Below, one piece after another: positions 23,201 through 36,775 of a DNA stretch of 64,000 nt (positions are counted from its first letter, which is position 1; every line of letters starts with the position of its first letter). Made by a program: the position numbers and the translations under genes. Source of the stretch: Amanita rubescens (Eukaryota; Basidiomycota; Agaricomycetes; Agaricales; Amanitaceae); assembly GCA_015039365.1 (NCBI GenBank), contig WION01000009.1, forward strand, positions 744,001-808,000, in the 5' to 3' direction. Under the pieces are notes generated by a model, which did no database searches, was not told where the DNA came from, and saw nothing but the letters and a program-made list of their open reading frames with translations.

Positions 23201-24709
23201 TGGCATGACGATCAATGGGTTTATGCAAAGTGTGCTCTGAAGTTTGCTTACTGCGAACCCATGAGATTTGTAAAGGGACTATCGTCGCGGTCGTGCTAGC
23301 TTGATTATAAATCGACTTTCTTCACGTTCAGACGACTGAGGTTACGGACAAGATAAAGAATGCCAAGGCCCCAATTGCCGCTGGAAAGCGATTCAACTTG
23401 AGACCGAACAACGCGATGACTTGCAAAGACTAAAGGCATGCAATGAAGCTTTGAAGGACTCTATGAGGGCGAAATGAACGAACCGTTGTGTAATAGAACG
23501 TTCCCAAAAAGTCTCGTTCTTTACATTGACTAGGCCGTTGGGAGTAGAAGCCACATGATAGTCTGGAGGCACTTTAAGCACAGGAGGTTAAATGAGGGGT
23601 TCGTGCTGACATGAATATAATTTGGTAAAAGGACCTGGCTACTTGTCAATATCGTCAAGATGTCATCGCAGCATGGTACGTACCATATCCATATTGACAC
23701 AATCAGCGTCGCCTGGTAAAAGATGGGACGATGCTGTGGCCAATCGTAAATTACCATGAAACTGTGTGAAGCTAAGCGTATAATTGATAACCCGGGTTAC
23801 ATGTACTCACGGTATAGGAGTACTAAGAGCTGGTGCAATCTAGCGGCAAGAGTCAGTCACCCGACAAGCGCGAGGATACTCATGACTCAACTCCGAAATA
23901 AAAGATTTTGTCCGATAGATAAAACGGCTTCTTCGAAACGAAGATAACACCAAGAATCCAGTTCATAACCAACCACAACGAAGCCCAAACTGCTAAAGAC
24001 TTTTTGAGAAACCACCGCTCCTTCATTGCGTAGTTAGTGGAGCACAGAGATAGGTGGTAGACTATTGATTGCGTACCTCTGAATACTGATATTCAAGGCG
24101 CTCGTCCGAGAAGCTCGAGAAGAAAAATTTGTGTGTTCCAAGCCATGCCCGCCATCGTAAGTTATCAAATGTCCGCCATTTATCCGATGTCGTAAATGGC
24201 TCATTCATTGGCACGCGTTCGACCTCACCGTCGCCTGGCGGCTTTTCTGCTTCGGACTTTGGCGCATGGATGTCGTGCTCAAGCTGTGAGATACAGCTCT
24301 CTGAATCCTCCCATGTCCTGTCAACAACAATCAGATCAACTTGACCATTCTCCTGCCTCAAGTTCTCTCCATCCTCGCAATCCGAGTTGCTTTCCACCAT
24401 ACTCTCTTCACCTAAGACGGTCGAGCTTCCCGCGTCTATGTGCCTCTTGAACCTCGACCAATGGGTCTTGAAGCGTCTCCATTTGTGGGACCGAGGCAAA
24501 CGATTGACAGAGGTTTTCGTCTTCGCTTGTTGGACCGCTGGGAATGGTAGCGGAGTATCGGAATCATATGAAAAAGGCGAATTTCCCATAGGGTAAGAAA
24601 TGCCTTCTATGGCTTTCTCACTTTGTGGGTTGAAGCAATCATCCGTAGCCCTTTGAAGCTGAGAGCCTGAGGGTTCGGGTACTGCGAACCGTTTTGGCCA
24701 AAAATGCAT
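20245..24709 (-). CDS. Hybrid histidine kinase (membrane sensor, HATPase, receiver)
   Basis: This looks like a fungal hybrid two-component sensor. The start at 24709 opens [19 protein letters not shown], followed by about 200 polar residues and several hydrophobic segments (about 24050-23090) spread over short exons. A dimerisation helix region ends with VLNDVLDF. The ATPase domain (about 22200-21480) shows the N-box [15 protein letters not shown], then [12 protein letters not shown] and the G-boxes [20 protein letters not shown]. The receiver (about 20960-20270) has [40 protein letters not shown] and [11 protein letters not shown], covering the Asp, Thr and Lys positions, and ends EMESSL. 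I cannot find an in-frame H-box histidine: RVPLHTA is present near 22735, but just upstream the frame is broken. Group and ligand are unknown. Confidence 0.78.
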
Positions 24710-25591
24710 GGCGCGCTAAAGGCACCAGCAGAGAAATGTTGTGGGGATCCACTGTTCGTAGCCAGAAAGGGTGGACGAGTAAGATGTGAAAGTATATGAA
24801 GCGAGCGGCCGCAGACACAGTAGCGGATCGAGGTACCATTGCCTTATTCGACATTTGCTCTATTTGGAAGTCGCTGATTTAATCATTGCTCTGGTTAGTG
24901 GGCCCAGGTTTCTGCTAGTAGTGAATCAGCTCAAGTGAGCGCTGGCGACGGGACGGAAATGCCTGTACTGTTCATCAACTTGCGACACGAGCCACCTAAA
25001 TAACAAGCTTAAGGCTTTGTATACAGACATAAAATTAGCACCACCATTAGCTGACCTGAGACCCCAGCTCTCCCCACCTTCCTACCTCCATGAGAGTTCA
25101 ACGTAGATGAGACCTCCTTCATCGAACAGTCGATTGCAACGTGGGAGTAATGCACTTGAGCTATACTGATGCCCCGCATTTCAAGGATCATCTATCATCC
25201 GTCCGCGTCAATTGTCGTCCGAAGGAAAGTATATGGAAGCTGATGTCGGGCCAGGTCAAGGAATATATTGGCTGTAAAGCCGATGATGACCGGTCGATGA
25301 CCGCGGCATATGTTTCAACTTTCGGGGTGCACTGGCTAAGGTGACAGCTTTCTGCCACATTATTCAACGCCTTCTGGTCACACCGTTGTCGGAGTACGAA
25401 ATCATTCCTCCTCGTCCCCCCTTCTCACATTCACCACTCATAGCTTTCCGTCATTATTGTCGCTCTCAGCAAAACATTCCTCTGATAATTTACCTCCATC
25501 TTCGGATCGTAGGACCTTGGCATAGTTGCATTTTTTTCTATTGTTTTAGATTCAAGTGTCATACACTTGTACCGCCACCCCTGCTTCAGAC
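24710..25591. other. Intergenic region between divergent histidine kinase and SNT2 genes
   Basis: I see no supported gene. Frames of 60-70 codons occur on both strands without recognisable similarity. The segment should contain the promoters of both flanking genes. The last 200 bp are rich in C and T (for example around 25405-25500), a common feature just before fungal start codons. Confidence 0.45.
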
Positions 25592-28500
25592 ATGTCCTTT
25601 GCAGTCTACCTCAAAAATGGGGAACAAGTCAAAGAGAACGGTGGGTGGCGTAAAATAACGCCTAATCCTACATTTATAAATGGCGTGCTGTTTTTTCCCT
25701 TGTATTACAGATCACGTCTATTGCTCACCCAGTTGGTCAGTGAGAGACGGTACACCTTATTCGGTGGCTCGTATTATGCAATTCCTTCCCCCAGAAGATG
25801 CCCCAAGAGGGGAAGAGGGAAAGAATTATCTCTATACCCGTGTCCGTCTAGCGTGGTATTATCGACCGAGCGATGTGAGTGACAGGCCAGTGGGGGACTC
25901 ACGACTCCTTCTGGCTGCCATTTATTCGGAAATATGCGACATCAATCAACTTCGGGCGAAATGCCACGTGGTACACCGAGACAAGATTTCAGACCTAGCA
26001 GGGTGGAAAAAGCGGCCTGACAGGTTTTATTTCAACCGATTATTCGACCCATATATCAAGAAGGAGTTTGAAATTATACAATCAACTGATGTTCGGAATC
26101 GTATGTCGTATGAGATAATGGGAACTGAAAGATATACTAATATGGTAATTAGTTCCGGACCATATTCGGGAAGTCCTGACTTCACGATATGAATACGTCG
26201 TTGCTGAGAAAGAGGTTATACCCGACCTCACTGATACCATTCGACTTTGTGTTGCTTGCCAAGATTGGTGCTCTAGGTACGTTATGTCAAAATTCGGTCC
26301 AACAAATCACGGAACTTCTCTAGCCCCGATTCTGTTCAGTGTGACAGATGCAAGCGCTTTTTCCATATGAAATGTGTACAGCCCCCTCTTTCCGCCAAAC
26401 CTTCAAGAGGTTATGGCTGGACATGCGCCCCTTGCTCACGTAGGCATGAAGAAGAGGTAGATAGTCATGACGTTCGACATCCTACTCCTGGTCTTGCAAA
26501 GCCGAAATCAAATGCGCCTGCAGCAAGGGGAAGAGGTCGTCCAAGGAAAGATAAGATGCAAGCCGAGAAGGAAGAGAACTTGCCCATCAAGCATTTCAAG
26601 ATGTGGCCGTTCAGATACTTCGGGTAAGCATGTGCACAGCTTACATGAATTGGTCGTCCCAAACAAAAATGCAGACAGTATACAGTGGCAGAGGATACCC
26701 TAGGTAGAATCATTAATTGCAACTAAATGACAAGACCTTCATCTTCAAAACAGATCCCGATGACCTTATCTTTCCTCGTACTGCCACACGCCAAGGGCCC
26801 AAATTCCAGGCTGTCGTGCCACCAGCTCCTGATCGTGATGCTGTCCTTACGGCTGGTATGTGCCATAATTCAACGGAGTTCGGGAAGGTTGACACGGGCC
26901 AGATCCGGACGAGCGGGGTGGAGATAACACTGTCGAAGTTCTAGGCAATATTAATAGTCTTACGGAAGCAGAAGGTATGTACCTTTTTTTGTCAGTTGCT
27001 ACATTACATAATTTCTCGGAATTTTCCTAGTGGCTGAAGGTAAAGGTTATGCCTGGTTTTAGCGTTCATATGACGACCAAAATTCTGCAGTGGAAGCTTG
27101 CAAACGAGGCCTCGCGGATGATCACGATTTACAACATAATATCGACTGGTTGACTGAGGTGATACGACGGTTTTCAGATGCTGCACTTGCCGCACGTCCC
27201 TTTACGGCTGTGAATATAAATTCACCCACGCGAGTGGAAAAGGTAAATAGGGTCGGGTCGCATATAAATTTCTGACCCTCACAATTTTGGCTATTTATAG
27301 TGGAAGAAGCACGATTCTAATTACCTTGATCGCGAATGGACCAGAGATGAAATTGCAGCTTTCGAGGATGGTATTTTAACACATGGAGCCGAACTCCGGG
27401 CTGTCAGAGAAGAAATAGGAACGAGGTCCATGCCCGAAGTCGTTCGCTATTATGGACACTGGAAGAAGTGATTTCTAACGCTGATTAACTTGCTTCGTCA
27501 GCAACTGACAATCCTTGAATAGTGCCAGGCTAGGAGAAGAGAACAAGAGGGTAACAGAGCAGGGCGTGCCCAGCATACCCACTGCACGACAGTACCCGAC
27601 GTTTGAAGAAACCGGCGTTGCGCAACATGTTGGTCTCTCCGATGACGAAGAATCGATAATCAACCAGCCGACCTCTAGAGTACCGACGTGTGGGGCATGC
27701 AGAACACGAGAATCCAGCATATGGTGGAGAGCACCCAAAGGCCTCGCGACAAGTATTCTTTGCGATACTTGCGGAACAAATTGGAGGAAGTATGCGGACC
27801 TGAACGTGCGACCTCTACGGGACGAATCAATGCCTACCAATAAAGGGAAGGTTAATGACAAGCGTGAAGGCACTCCTCTAACTGCACCTTCTGCTAAGCG
27901 AGCTAGGGTAAGCTATAAGAACTTCTAAATTTGGGTCGTTTCCTTATGAAATCTGGTTCTAGACTTCCGCTTCGTCGCAATCTACACCTCCACCTACCGT
28001 ATCGGCCGCCACACAGTTACGTTGTCTTGCGTGTTTGAAGAGCGGCCCGATGGGCAAGGTTCTGCAATGCAAGAAATGCCAATTCAGGGCCCATGCGGGT
28101 GAGTTCAATCTCGAAGGAATGATGCCATTCTCATGCTATCTTTAAAGGAACATGCGGCGTTGAGGCTGACCGCCCCGCGGTAGACTCGTGGGTATGCGAA
28201 CTCTGCCAGAATGCAGAGACCCTAGAAGCGTCAATCGTAAGTCGATCCCTATCAACGTGAGTCGCATTCTAATGCTCGATAGAATCCGGATTGCCTGCTA
28301 TGTCCTCGAGGAACAAAGGAGGAAAAGAACCACGAATTGTATCCCCCGCCAGATACATTCTTGCGTGCATGTAAGCCGACCGAAGGTCAAGGTTGGGTGC
28401 ATGCGCTGTGTTCGGTCTTCGTGCCGGAGACTACCTTTTCCAACACGACACAGTTACGCCTCGTCGAAGGATTGAGCACCGTCTTGCGGCATCGATGGGA

Positions 28501-29299
28501 AGCAGTGAGTGTTCTGGTACGATAATCCGAGTTTTTCTAAGCCCTATTCTTGGAAGCCATGTTGCATATGCGAGCGAGTGGATGGTGCAGTAATCCGATG
28601 TAGCGATTGTAGCAAAGAATTCCACGTGTCTTGTGCGTGGAAGCAAGGCTACAGATTTGGCTTTGAGATACAACACGTAAGTTTATTGGAAAGCGTACAC
28701 GTGCCCGCCAGATCTAATATCCCTACGTCAGGTCAAGAGCAGTCGACGAGATATGACCGTAACGACGACATTCAAGTCTGAAACAGGATGTATGAATGCC
28801 ATTGTATCGTGTAAGGACCACGATCATGGCCGGCGAGTCATATACGATATCTGTGAAACCAATGACGGCGGAGAGGTCTGTTCATCTGTTGTTTCCGTGT
28901 GCAATGGTAACTGACTTCCATTTCTTGGAGACTGCCCTTCAAGTGTATTGCAGGGCGTATAAACAAGCACCTGTAAACCAGGCACATGGTCTGCTCCGTA
29001 AAGCAAGGCGCCTAGACTCTTTACTCAATCGGAGTAGCGAACCTCCTCCAATCCCCCCTTTGTCCAATGCGCAACCCGAGTTCAAGTGTTGCAAGTGTTG
29101 TTCCAAGTACTCACCAGCATTCTATCCTACCATTCCCAAGGACGCGGGGCACCGCAGTTCGGATGGCAACTATTATCTATGTCATAGGTGCAAGTTCTTG
29201 GAGGAACATGAAGACGAGAAGTCATCTGCTTCATCTGCCTCATCATTATCATCTAAGCTTGTAAACGGGATAGCAAAGAAGAACATAGCGGTATCATGA
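25592..29299 (+). CDS. SNT2: SNT2-like chromatin reader (BAH, PHD, SANT, GATA-like and extended PHD fingers)
   Basis: This is a nuclear chromatin protein of the Snt2 family, which reads histone marks within deacetylase or E3 complexes. The ATG at 25592 starts MSFAVYLKNGEQVKENDHVY, joining across an intron into the BAH domain (VYCSPSWSVRDGTPYSVARI, DPYIKKEFEIIQST). A first PHD finger follows (RLCVACQDWC, QCDRCKRFFHMKCVQPPLSA, WTCAPC). A SANT-like region lies near 27300-27470 (DREWTRDEIAAFEDGIL, MPEVVRYYGHWK). Next is a GATA-like finger (CGACRTRESSIWWRAPKG, LCDTCGTNWRKYADL), then an extended PHD module (CLACLKSGPMGKVLQCKKC, GWVHALCSVFVPET, CCICERVDGAVIRCSDCS). A final Cys-rich zone carries CCKCCSKYSPAF. 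Order matches fungal Snt2 apart from the GATA-like finger. Confidence 0.82.
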
Positions 29300-29466
29300 C
29301 AATATAAAGAAACAATTATACATCTGACGACGTTCGCACTAAGTATGAATAATGCACGGAAACCTAGAATACAGTGTAGCAACATCTGGTAATATAGAAG
29401 GGTTAAATTTAGATCCTGTGAGTACGATAAACAGTTTGTAGGGTAGAAGGAAGATGAAATGCCAAG

Positions 29467-32400
29467 TTATGCTTTGATGCGTTTGTAGAACAAAAGATAA
29501 GCCTTCTGGTTCTATTCAGAAGCGAAACTCCGCGTTTAATGGCGCTCCGAAAAGAAAGTAAGATACACGTACCACCACCTGTCGTGGATCCACTTGCTTG
29601 ACGCTGCTATCGTCGCAGTACAGCCAACCATCCCTCGAGGCAATGAATGCAGTGTCTTACGAGAACGCAGGTAAGGTCAAAGAAGCATAACTCGAGAAAT
29701 AAACTCACAGTGTCCACTGCTCAAGTTACCGTAATGATTTGTCACTCCGTACAGGTCATATCGATAAGGCGACACTTGTGTCCGTGGATCGTCAAGTGAC
29801 AAGGGTAGTCCACCATTCAGCTGGGCTCTATCGGCGCCCGGCGGCAGAGGGGGAGGCATATAGTTCGTAAGATCAAGCGCCTTCGTGGGGTATTCCACAA
29901 AGGTATCGATCTTGTCCGAAAATCGCCCATTCGCCTCAAACCGTTTAAGCTGAACGACCAGGATGGGTGGCAGCCGAGCAAGCGACAGTTTCTTCGATGC
30001 TCGCTGTTTGGCTTTACACTTTGGACAGTCCCTGGTGGAAAGAATGAGCTTGGCCTATCGATGGAAGACGGAGAACAAGTACCAGCAGTTATCCTTCTCT
30101 AATATCTCCTCATTGAAAAACGCATCTAAACACCGCTCTATCGATACCTTTCCGGTCCTTGCAGGTATAGGTAGCTGTAAAATGGAAAACACATTATATG
30201 TTGTTGACGTCTATCATAAGCCATTGTTAAGCCAGCCATGTTAATGACATCAAGCCTTACCGCGTTACACTTCAGGCATTGCAAACGGCTCCTGAATTGT
30301 CCCTGGAAGTAGTCTACGATGATACTATCATTCCGCGTCCGCCATGCACGCCATTCCTGCTCGCTTGCAAGCTGAGCTGGCATCCGCTCGAGAGTCGCCT
30401 CTTGTTCAGGGTCATGTTTTATCGGAGGCTTTGCTATGATTCGATTCAGGTCCTCATGAATTCCATCCAGTAGGAAAGTCAAAAACTCCTGCGAATCATG
30501 TTGATCGTTCCCTATGAATTCACTCTTTAGCTGACATATCGATTTCTGTGGGGCAAACCCTGAGTTACACATATGACATGCTCATAGGAAATACTGCTTA
30601 CTCGGAACTCGAGCGGCGACAAGTATGGGAGATCACCGAGCCACATCTTTCTTACGAGGTCTGCAAATGCTCCAGCTAGTTTGCCTTTTGAGCCAAGTGG
30701 ATTCATGAAATTGATGGCGCTCTTCCACCGACCGTCTTTACGGCACGGTCTGCGTCAGTAAATTTAAAGTCTTGATAAGCTATGCCCACCTATGAAGAAC
30801 CGCGCAAAAGGTACAGTTGCGCTGAGGCATTGTATTGGTGCATTCATGTAACACGTATTACCCAGGTTCTTCAACCCAGACGTGCTCACTTGTAAGTCGG
30901 ACCAGTATGTCACGGGATACTCCGAATCTATTCTTGGTGGTTTAGGTTCCGTGGGACGCTGAGGTATATGCTGCACTCTTTTATCCTGCCGCTCCAACGA
31001 TGAGACGGCAGCAGGTGGCGGTCGGAGAATCTGAGATGCAGGATAGTCAATGACACCACGATTATAGTTGAGGTTTGATAATGCTTCTTGTGATTGATCG
31101 ATGTAATCACTGCGTTTGCGCGAGACATTAGATGGTTTTACGGATGCTTGAGGAGGCGACACGATGTTCTGATGAAGCTGGGGAGAAAATGGGTTGGGAG
31201 ATGCCAAACTAGATGCTGATGCTGCAGGGGATATCTGTCGGGGTACTTGAGGGTATGTAATGGGTGTCGAAGAAATACCATTGGTAATTGGAAGCTCGCC
31301 CATCACCTGCGAGTGGATCAGTGAAAGTGCTCGTGTGATGCAGTGGAACCTTACGCCATTTGAGGTACTACGGGTGTAGGAAATGGAGCCAGATGCTGGC
31401 CTGTATGTAGCTGGCCTCCGGTTAATACCATTTCTTGAATCGACTGTTTGCGGCGAACTTGGATATGATTCGGCGGGCGATCTACAGGTGACACATTAAA
31501 ACTTGGGATAACGAAACAATACATTGAAGCCAACCTGCTATGTCCATGAACATTGTCGACCGAATAGATTGAGCGATGTTCTCCCATGTACGGCGTGGAA
31601 GCAGTCGGTGGCCTACGAGCCTGTGGTTGGTCAATCGAAAAGCCCGGTTGGGAGGCGGACTGGGGACTACGCGATTGAGGCTGGTCAACCTCTGGGTGGG
31701 AGATTAAAGAGGCATGGGAACCTGATCGTGGGCTCTGTATCTGTGGTTGATCGATGGATGGATGGAATGGAGAAGATACTAGAGGTGAAGGCAGCCTGGC
31801 ATGTCCATTCAGTAACAAGCCATTCTGTGACGGAGAAATGGATAGCTGCATCGCAGGTGACGAGCTAGGCAGTGCAGAATCCGAGGTCGAGTTTGGCGAT
31901 TGGGGAGACTTGGGACTTCTCGGAAACCCAGATTCCCCTTTGACAACTTCCGACTCGCCAAATTTTCGCTTCCACTCGTCAAGCCCTCCCACTAGCATCA
32001 TCGGCATCTTCTTCAACATCTTTTTAAATGCCCTTTCATTGATTATGCGTAGCAAGACGTTGATAGGTGTCTTGAAGGTCGTGCTGTCCTGATCATACAC
32101 AGCTACCAAGTCGAACTTGTCACGATTTGTAAACAGGCTTTGCTCCTGCTTTGGTGCAATGACCATGGCATCGTCCAGCATCTCAATGGTTAAGCTGATA
32201 AGTAGGGCCATCAGTACTCACGAAAATCGCGTGAAGTTCATTACATACTTTTCTCGTAGCAGGACTGAAGGCTCTACACAGATGATAGCACTGGCCCTGA
32301 TGTGTTCTTGCTCAAAATTCGCGCGGTCCCGAACGTCGATGAGCAGAACGTTGTGATCTAACAGATAACTATACAGTTCCTCTGGATTTGCAATGTTTGT

Positions 32401-33569
32401 GTTGGGGATGTGTGTTTTCGTTACGACGTGGCTCGACAGATTCGAGGGTTTTAGTGGGACTGGTGGTTTACTCGGTGATGCAGGTCGGCTAACGAACGAG
32501 CTAGTGACTGGGGGAATGGGCGTGCTTGAAGGCCGCTCCATCGGAACGAAATCTCTTATTGATGGCACGGTAGGCGGTGGTTCGCCAGCGAATCGGTCTC
32601 GCTTACTGCCATTGATCCCCGTTGGCGCGGAGGGAAGGCTAAATAGGGGATTTTCGTTTAACTCGTCGATTGATGGGAATGATTGGGAAAATCCAGCGAT
32701 GTCGAGATTCTTCATGTTCTCCAGAAGGGGGGACGAAGAAGGCGACGACGACGGTGACGGTGGGCCCAGAGTTGAAGGTGATACAATGGTATGCTGCGAC
32801 GATGTAGAGGAGATGGGTGTCGGTGGTGATAAAGTTGATAATAGTGCCAGGGTAGAGGACGTCGAGGACGAAGTCGATATACGTTTAGGCGCAAGAGGTG
32901 AAGGTGGCATACTCGATGCATCACGCGATATGCGCTTTGTACTGATCTCCATTCCTTGACCCTGCAGCGCACGTAAACGATCCTGGATGCTTGGAAGAGG
33001 CATAGGGGTTGGCTGATCCTCACTGCCTTCGCTGTTTGCAAGAACTGGAATGAATTACGACGCCTGGTAAATGGACGGGCTTACAGAGACTGCTTCTCCA
33101 AATTCCTGAGCTTCTCTTCTATCGAAGCTACCCGGGCATTCATATCATTGTAGTAATGCTATACAGAGAATCAGCAGTCGAGAAAAACAGGAAGGATGAC
33201 CCGAACCTCCATGAATTCGCTCAGCTCTTTGCGGACGACGCCGTTCTTTCCTTTTTCTGAGTGATACTCGGAAGACTCCATCGCCATAGCAGCCAAACTT
33301 GCGGCCTTGATATATGCGCTCAGTGCACTTTTCAATTCGGTTTTTGATTCATGGGATTTTGCCAAGCTGAACTGTGAGCGTGCGGTCTTTATGAGACTGA
33401 TTGCGGAAAAGCCACGAGCATCCTTTGAGACAGATTCCTTTGCCCTACTCTTGATTTCTGCAACAGACATATCATCGTATATTGCTATATGACTAGAATG
33501 AATTTCCAGGAATATATGATGGCAGAAACATGGACTTGCACGATGAAGAGGAGGCAAAATTGGGTGCAT
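29467..33569 (-). CDS. Ubiquitin-specific protease with rhodanese domain, Doa4/USP8-like
   Basis: This is a cysteine deubiquitinase of the UCH/USP class, likely acting at endosomes as Doa4/Ubp5 and USP8 do. The N-terminus is helical and MIT-like (IKSRAKESVSKDARGFSA, TELKSALSAYIKAASLAAMA). I prefer the ATG at 33569 with a 98-nt intron joining LPPLHQ to IKSRAKES; an ATG at 33470 is the alternative. A rhodanese domain spans about 32400-31930 (YSYLLDHNVLLIDVRDRANF, MLVGGLDEWKRKFG) and is followed by a long Pro/Ser-rich linker. The catalytic Cys box is GLKNLGNTCYMNAPIQCLSA, and the His box YGVTNHYGNLSSGHYTAFI is split by an intron near 29700. The protein ends QKAYLLFYKRIKA. All catalytic positions appear present. 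Confidence 0.85.
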
Positions 33570-33820
33570 CGTGTTGATTTGGAACTGCAGTGATTCCTGG
33601 CATGCGAGCCTCTGATGCGCGGGGAAGCAACTTAGAAGAAGGAAGCGAAGCGGAATCGCAGCCTGTGAATCAGCTCATCCAAAAGCTTCACTCTGCAGTA
33701 GACCCGAGGCTTATGTAATCACTCTCAGATGCGCAGCGGTGTTCTCATCCGAATCCCGACGTCGGTCATGTGGCACGTGACCCGCCGCGTTCAACGAACC
33801 ACGCGTAGGGCAACACCGAC

Positions 33821-36775
33821 ATGGCGACACCCAAGAAATTCGTTCACTGGGGCACCAACAACTCTTTCTCGGATACAGCCGACTCACTTTCCTTTGCTTC
33901 CACCTCCTCGGACACTTGTTCTTCCGCATTAGAATATGTTAATGCCCAGCTGGTGGCCCACGGTTTTGCTCCCTCTCCTGGGTTATCCCTCGACGGTATT
34001 TCCAATGCCAATGCGGAACGTGTATCAAAGTGCCTGCTCGACCTACTTGGACAGCGGACGGTAAATAAATCTGACTATATGCGTACCTGTTGCTGACATT
34101 AGGCAGAACGACATGGCAAGGACTGAAGATCTCACGACTAAGCTACGCGTGCTTCAGTATGACTATGAGCGACTGCAGTCGATGCATCGCACTGCCCAGA
34201 GTGATGCAGAGAACGCTGAAAGGGAGACCAATCTACAGAAAGCTCGTTTAGCGTATGTTACAAATGCATATATGTACAATCGCATTGCTAACATGGGAAA
34301 TCAAGCACTGTAACCAAAACATTGCAAACTGCAGAGAATGCACACAAGCAGACGTCCGCGGAGCTTCAGCGCACCAGATCGACGTTACAGTCCATACGAA
34401 CGGCTCATCAGACAGAATTAAAGAAGAAGGAGAGAGAATTCGAACGTATGATTGAGAAATGGTCAAAAGTAGCCGAAGTGCAATCAAAGCTCACAACTGT
34501 ACCCTCTGGCATCACCTGCGCGAATGCCGAAATTGTAGAAGGCACAGAGCGCTTGGGCGAAAGTCAAAGATTTCTGGAAGTGGCACTCGAACAGGCTGAA
34601 CAGGCGCGAGGTCAGCTTTTAACAGAAAGCGTGAGACTAAAAAAGCTGGTGTTGCGAACTGTGAACCAGTTGTATGGTCTCATGTACAGGGTACATAACC
34701 CAGGTAGCGACGAAGAGGTAATTTGTATCCCTGAACGGACTATGAGATTAATACTGACGACATGAGATATAGCCTCCTGAACTAACACTGGATAATATTT
34801 TCCCCCTCAATCCGCCGGATGCCGCAGAGCAGAGGGTGATAATGGCTATCAACGACTTTGAAGATATGGTGCTCTCCGACCCACCTCCGAAACAACTCTC
34901 TTCCCCGGAACTGCAGATAAATTCGCATCAGGAAGCCGAGATTGTTCGCTTGCGGGACACAATTGGATCACTCCGCAGGGAGATTAGTATGTATACTATT
35001 GCACTAGACGGTCATGTTCTCACTATGGTTCCCTAGAGCGACTACAGGAGGACTCGTCTGCTCAACTACGGGAAGCTCAGAGCCAGTTTGACGAATATGC
35101 CAAAAAACATGAAAAGTTGATGGTAGATACTAAATACGTCAATGCGCAGGAGAAGGAAAAGTTAGACCAGATTATGAGGGGTATCGACGAGGAGAAGAGA
35201 GCTTTGGAAGACGAAGTCCAGAAGTTGAACGAAAAGCAAACGGCATTTGAGGTTGGGATATTCTCATTTTCATCTATTTACTCATAGTCGCACCCATTTT
35301 AGGCCGAGAAATCTTCATGGCAGACACAAAGAATGCCCATCGATAAGAATTCAGTACCTGTTCCAGCCATTGTGCCGCCACCACTTGCACAATCAAGCCA
35401 AGGAACAAGAACCACACAGCGCCGTGTTTCGCAGCGTATTGCGAAGCAACCACAGGGAAAGTCGCCCATAAAATCATTCAAGGTTGGCAAGTCAAACCGC
35501 AGAAAGGCGGTCACTGCGGCACAAATCCGCGAGTCATTGTCTTCCCCGAAAGCAAAAAAATTGACTCCATCATACGAAACAGAGGTCGTTCCGATTCCGG
35601 TTCCAACCATAACTCTCTCCGGTGCACAGGGCGGCGGTGCCGGAAAATTGGACTTGAACCCTACCAAGGCAAACTTTCTATTAGCATCGTCCTTTGTCCT
35701 ACCACCTCCATCGCCAGAAGCCTCCCTACCTCGACATCCCATGGATCTTGGACAACCTATACCTCCTCCTCAATTTCTTGCTCTTCCCAACTCAACGCCA
35801 TCTCACTTGCCGAAATTACCAGATTTTCAGGACTTCGAAACTAGTGATGTTTTTTCTTCACATACACCCATCGAATCACTACCAGATATGGACGATGAGC
35901 AGGAAATAGACCCGTACCCTCGCAGAAATTTCCCTGTTGCAAAGCCTCTCGCGCGGAGAATGGTCCATGCATATTCACCCGTGAAGCCAAGTCCCCTAAG
36001 TCGTGTTATTGTGGCTGGCTCGCCGGGTAGTCCCGATGTGCCTGTTGCGCAATATCGGGGAAGTGCTTTGATACCATTGAGGGAGGAAGAGGATCTAATG
36101 TTGGAGCAAAAATATGAACCGTTCCCTCCGACCGTGGAAAGAGATGACGAAGAAATGACCCTCGCCCAACAACTCGGAATTCCAGACTCTCCTCCAGAGT
36201 CCTCAGCACTCAAACGGAAACGAGTTGACTCCAGTGGGTCCAGTGAAGGTTCACGTCGGAGACACAGGTCATCCGTACGTATGTCTCAGAACGATGGGAA
36301 AACGACAAGCAAAGGGCGCGTTTTGATCCGCAATTCGCATGCAATCTCAACGGCCAAGGGCAAGGGCAAGGATGTTAGTAGTAGCCGCAGCGGAGGACTC
36401 GAAAGGGTATCCACACACCGCAGATCCACGAAGAATACGTCGACCTCTCAGACTGGAGCATCGTCTTCCAAGGCAGCTGAGTGCAATAATGCGAGCCAGA
36501 CAGAAAAGGAGAACAAACGTGACGAAAGTGGGAAGCGCAAGTCCACTGCGAAACTCAAAGCTTCATCATCTTCCAAGCTTAAAACATCTACAGTAGCCGA
36601 AACGAAAGGTGACGCCATGAAGCAGAGCACTTCCGAGTCATCCCAGGCTCCGATGACGAACGCGATGTCCACTCGAACTCGCTTGCTCGCGAAACTGCCT
36701 CCTTCGAGTAGGGGTGTTTCTGGACCGAGACGGATCCTGGTGGAAAGCTCGGAGAGAACTGATAAGAGAAATTGA
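33821..36775 (+). CDS. ADIP/SSX2IP/Msd1-family coiled-coil protein
   Basis: The N-terminal part matches the afadin- and alpha-actinin-binding (ADIP) family, which includes SSX2IP and fission yeast Msd1, proteins that anchor microtubules at centrosomes or spindle pole bodies. The ATG at 33821 opens MATPKKFVHWGTNNSFSDTA. The family region follows: ALEYVNAQLVAHGFAP, ERVSKCLLDLLGQRTNDM and KLRVLQYDYERLQSMHRTA. Long coiled coils continue to about 35260 (RLRDTIGSLRREIKRLQED, QEKEKLDQIMRGIDEEKRAL). The last exon, about 480 codons, encodes a low-complexity tail rich in P, S and K with basic clusters (RRKAVTAAQIRESLSSPKAK). Its start faces the deubiquitinase gene 250 bp away. The family assignment rests on the first 150 residues; a role at the spindle pole is inference. 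Confidence 0.7.

Noticed and set aside
32393..32959. 188-codon plus-strand frame opposite the deubiquitinase
   Set aside because: It mirrors the Ser/Pro-rich linker of the minus-strand gene and is Gly/Asp-rich by codon complement only.
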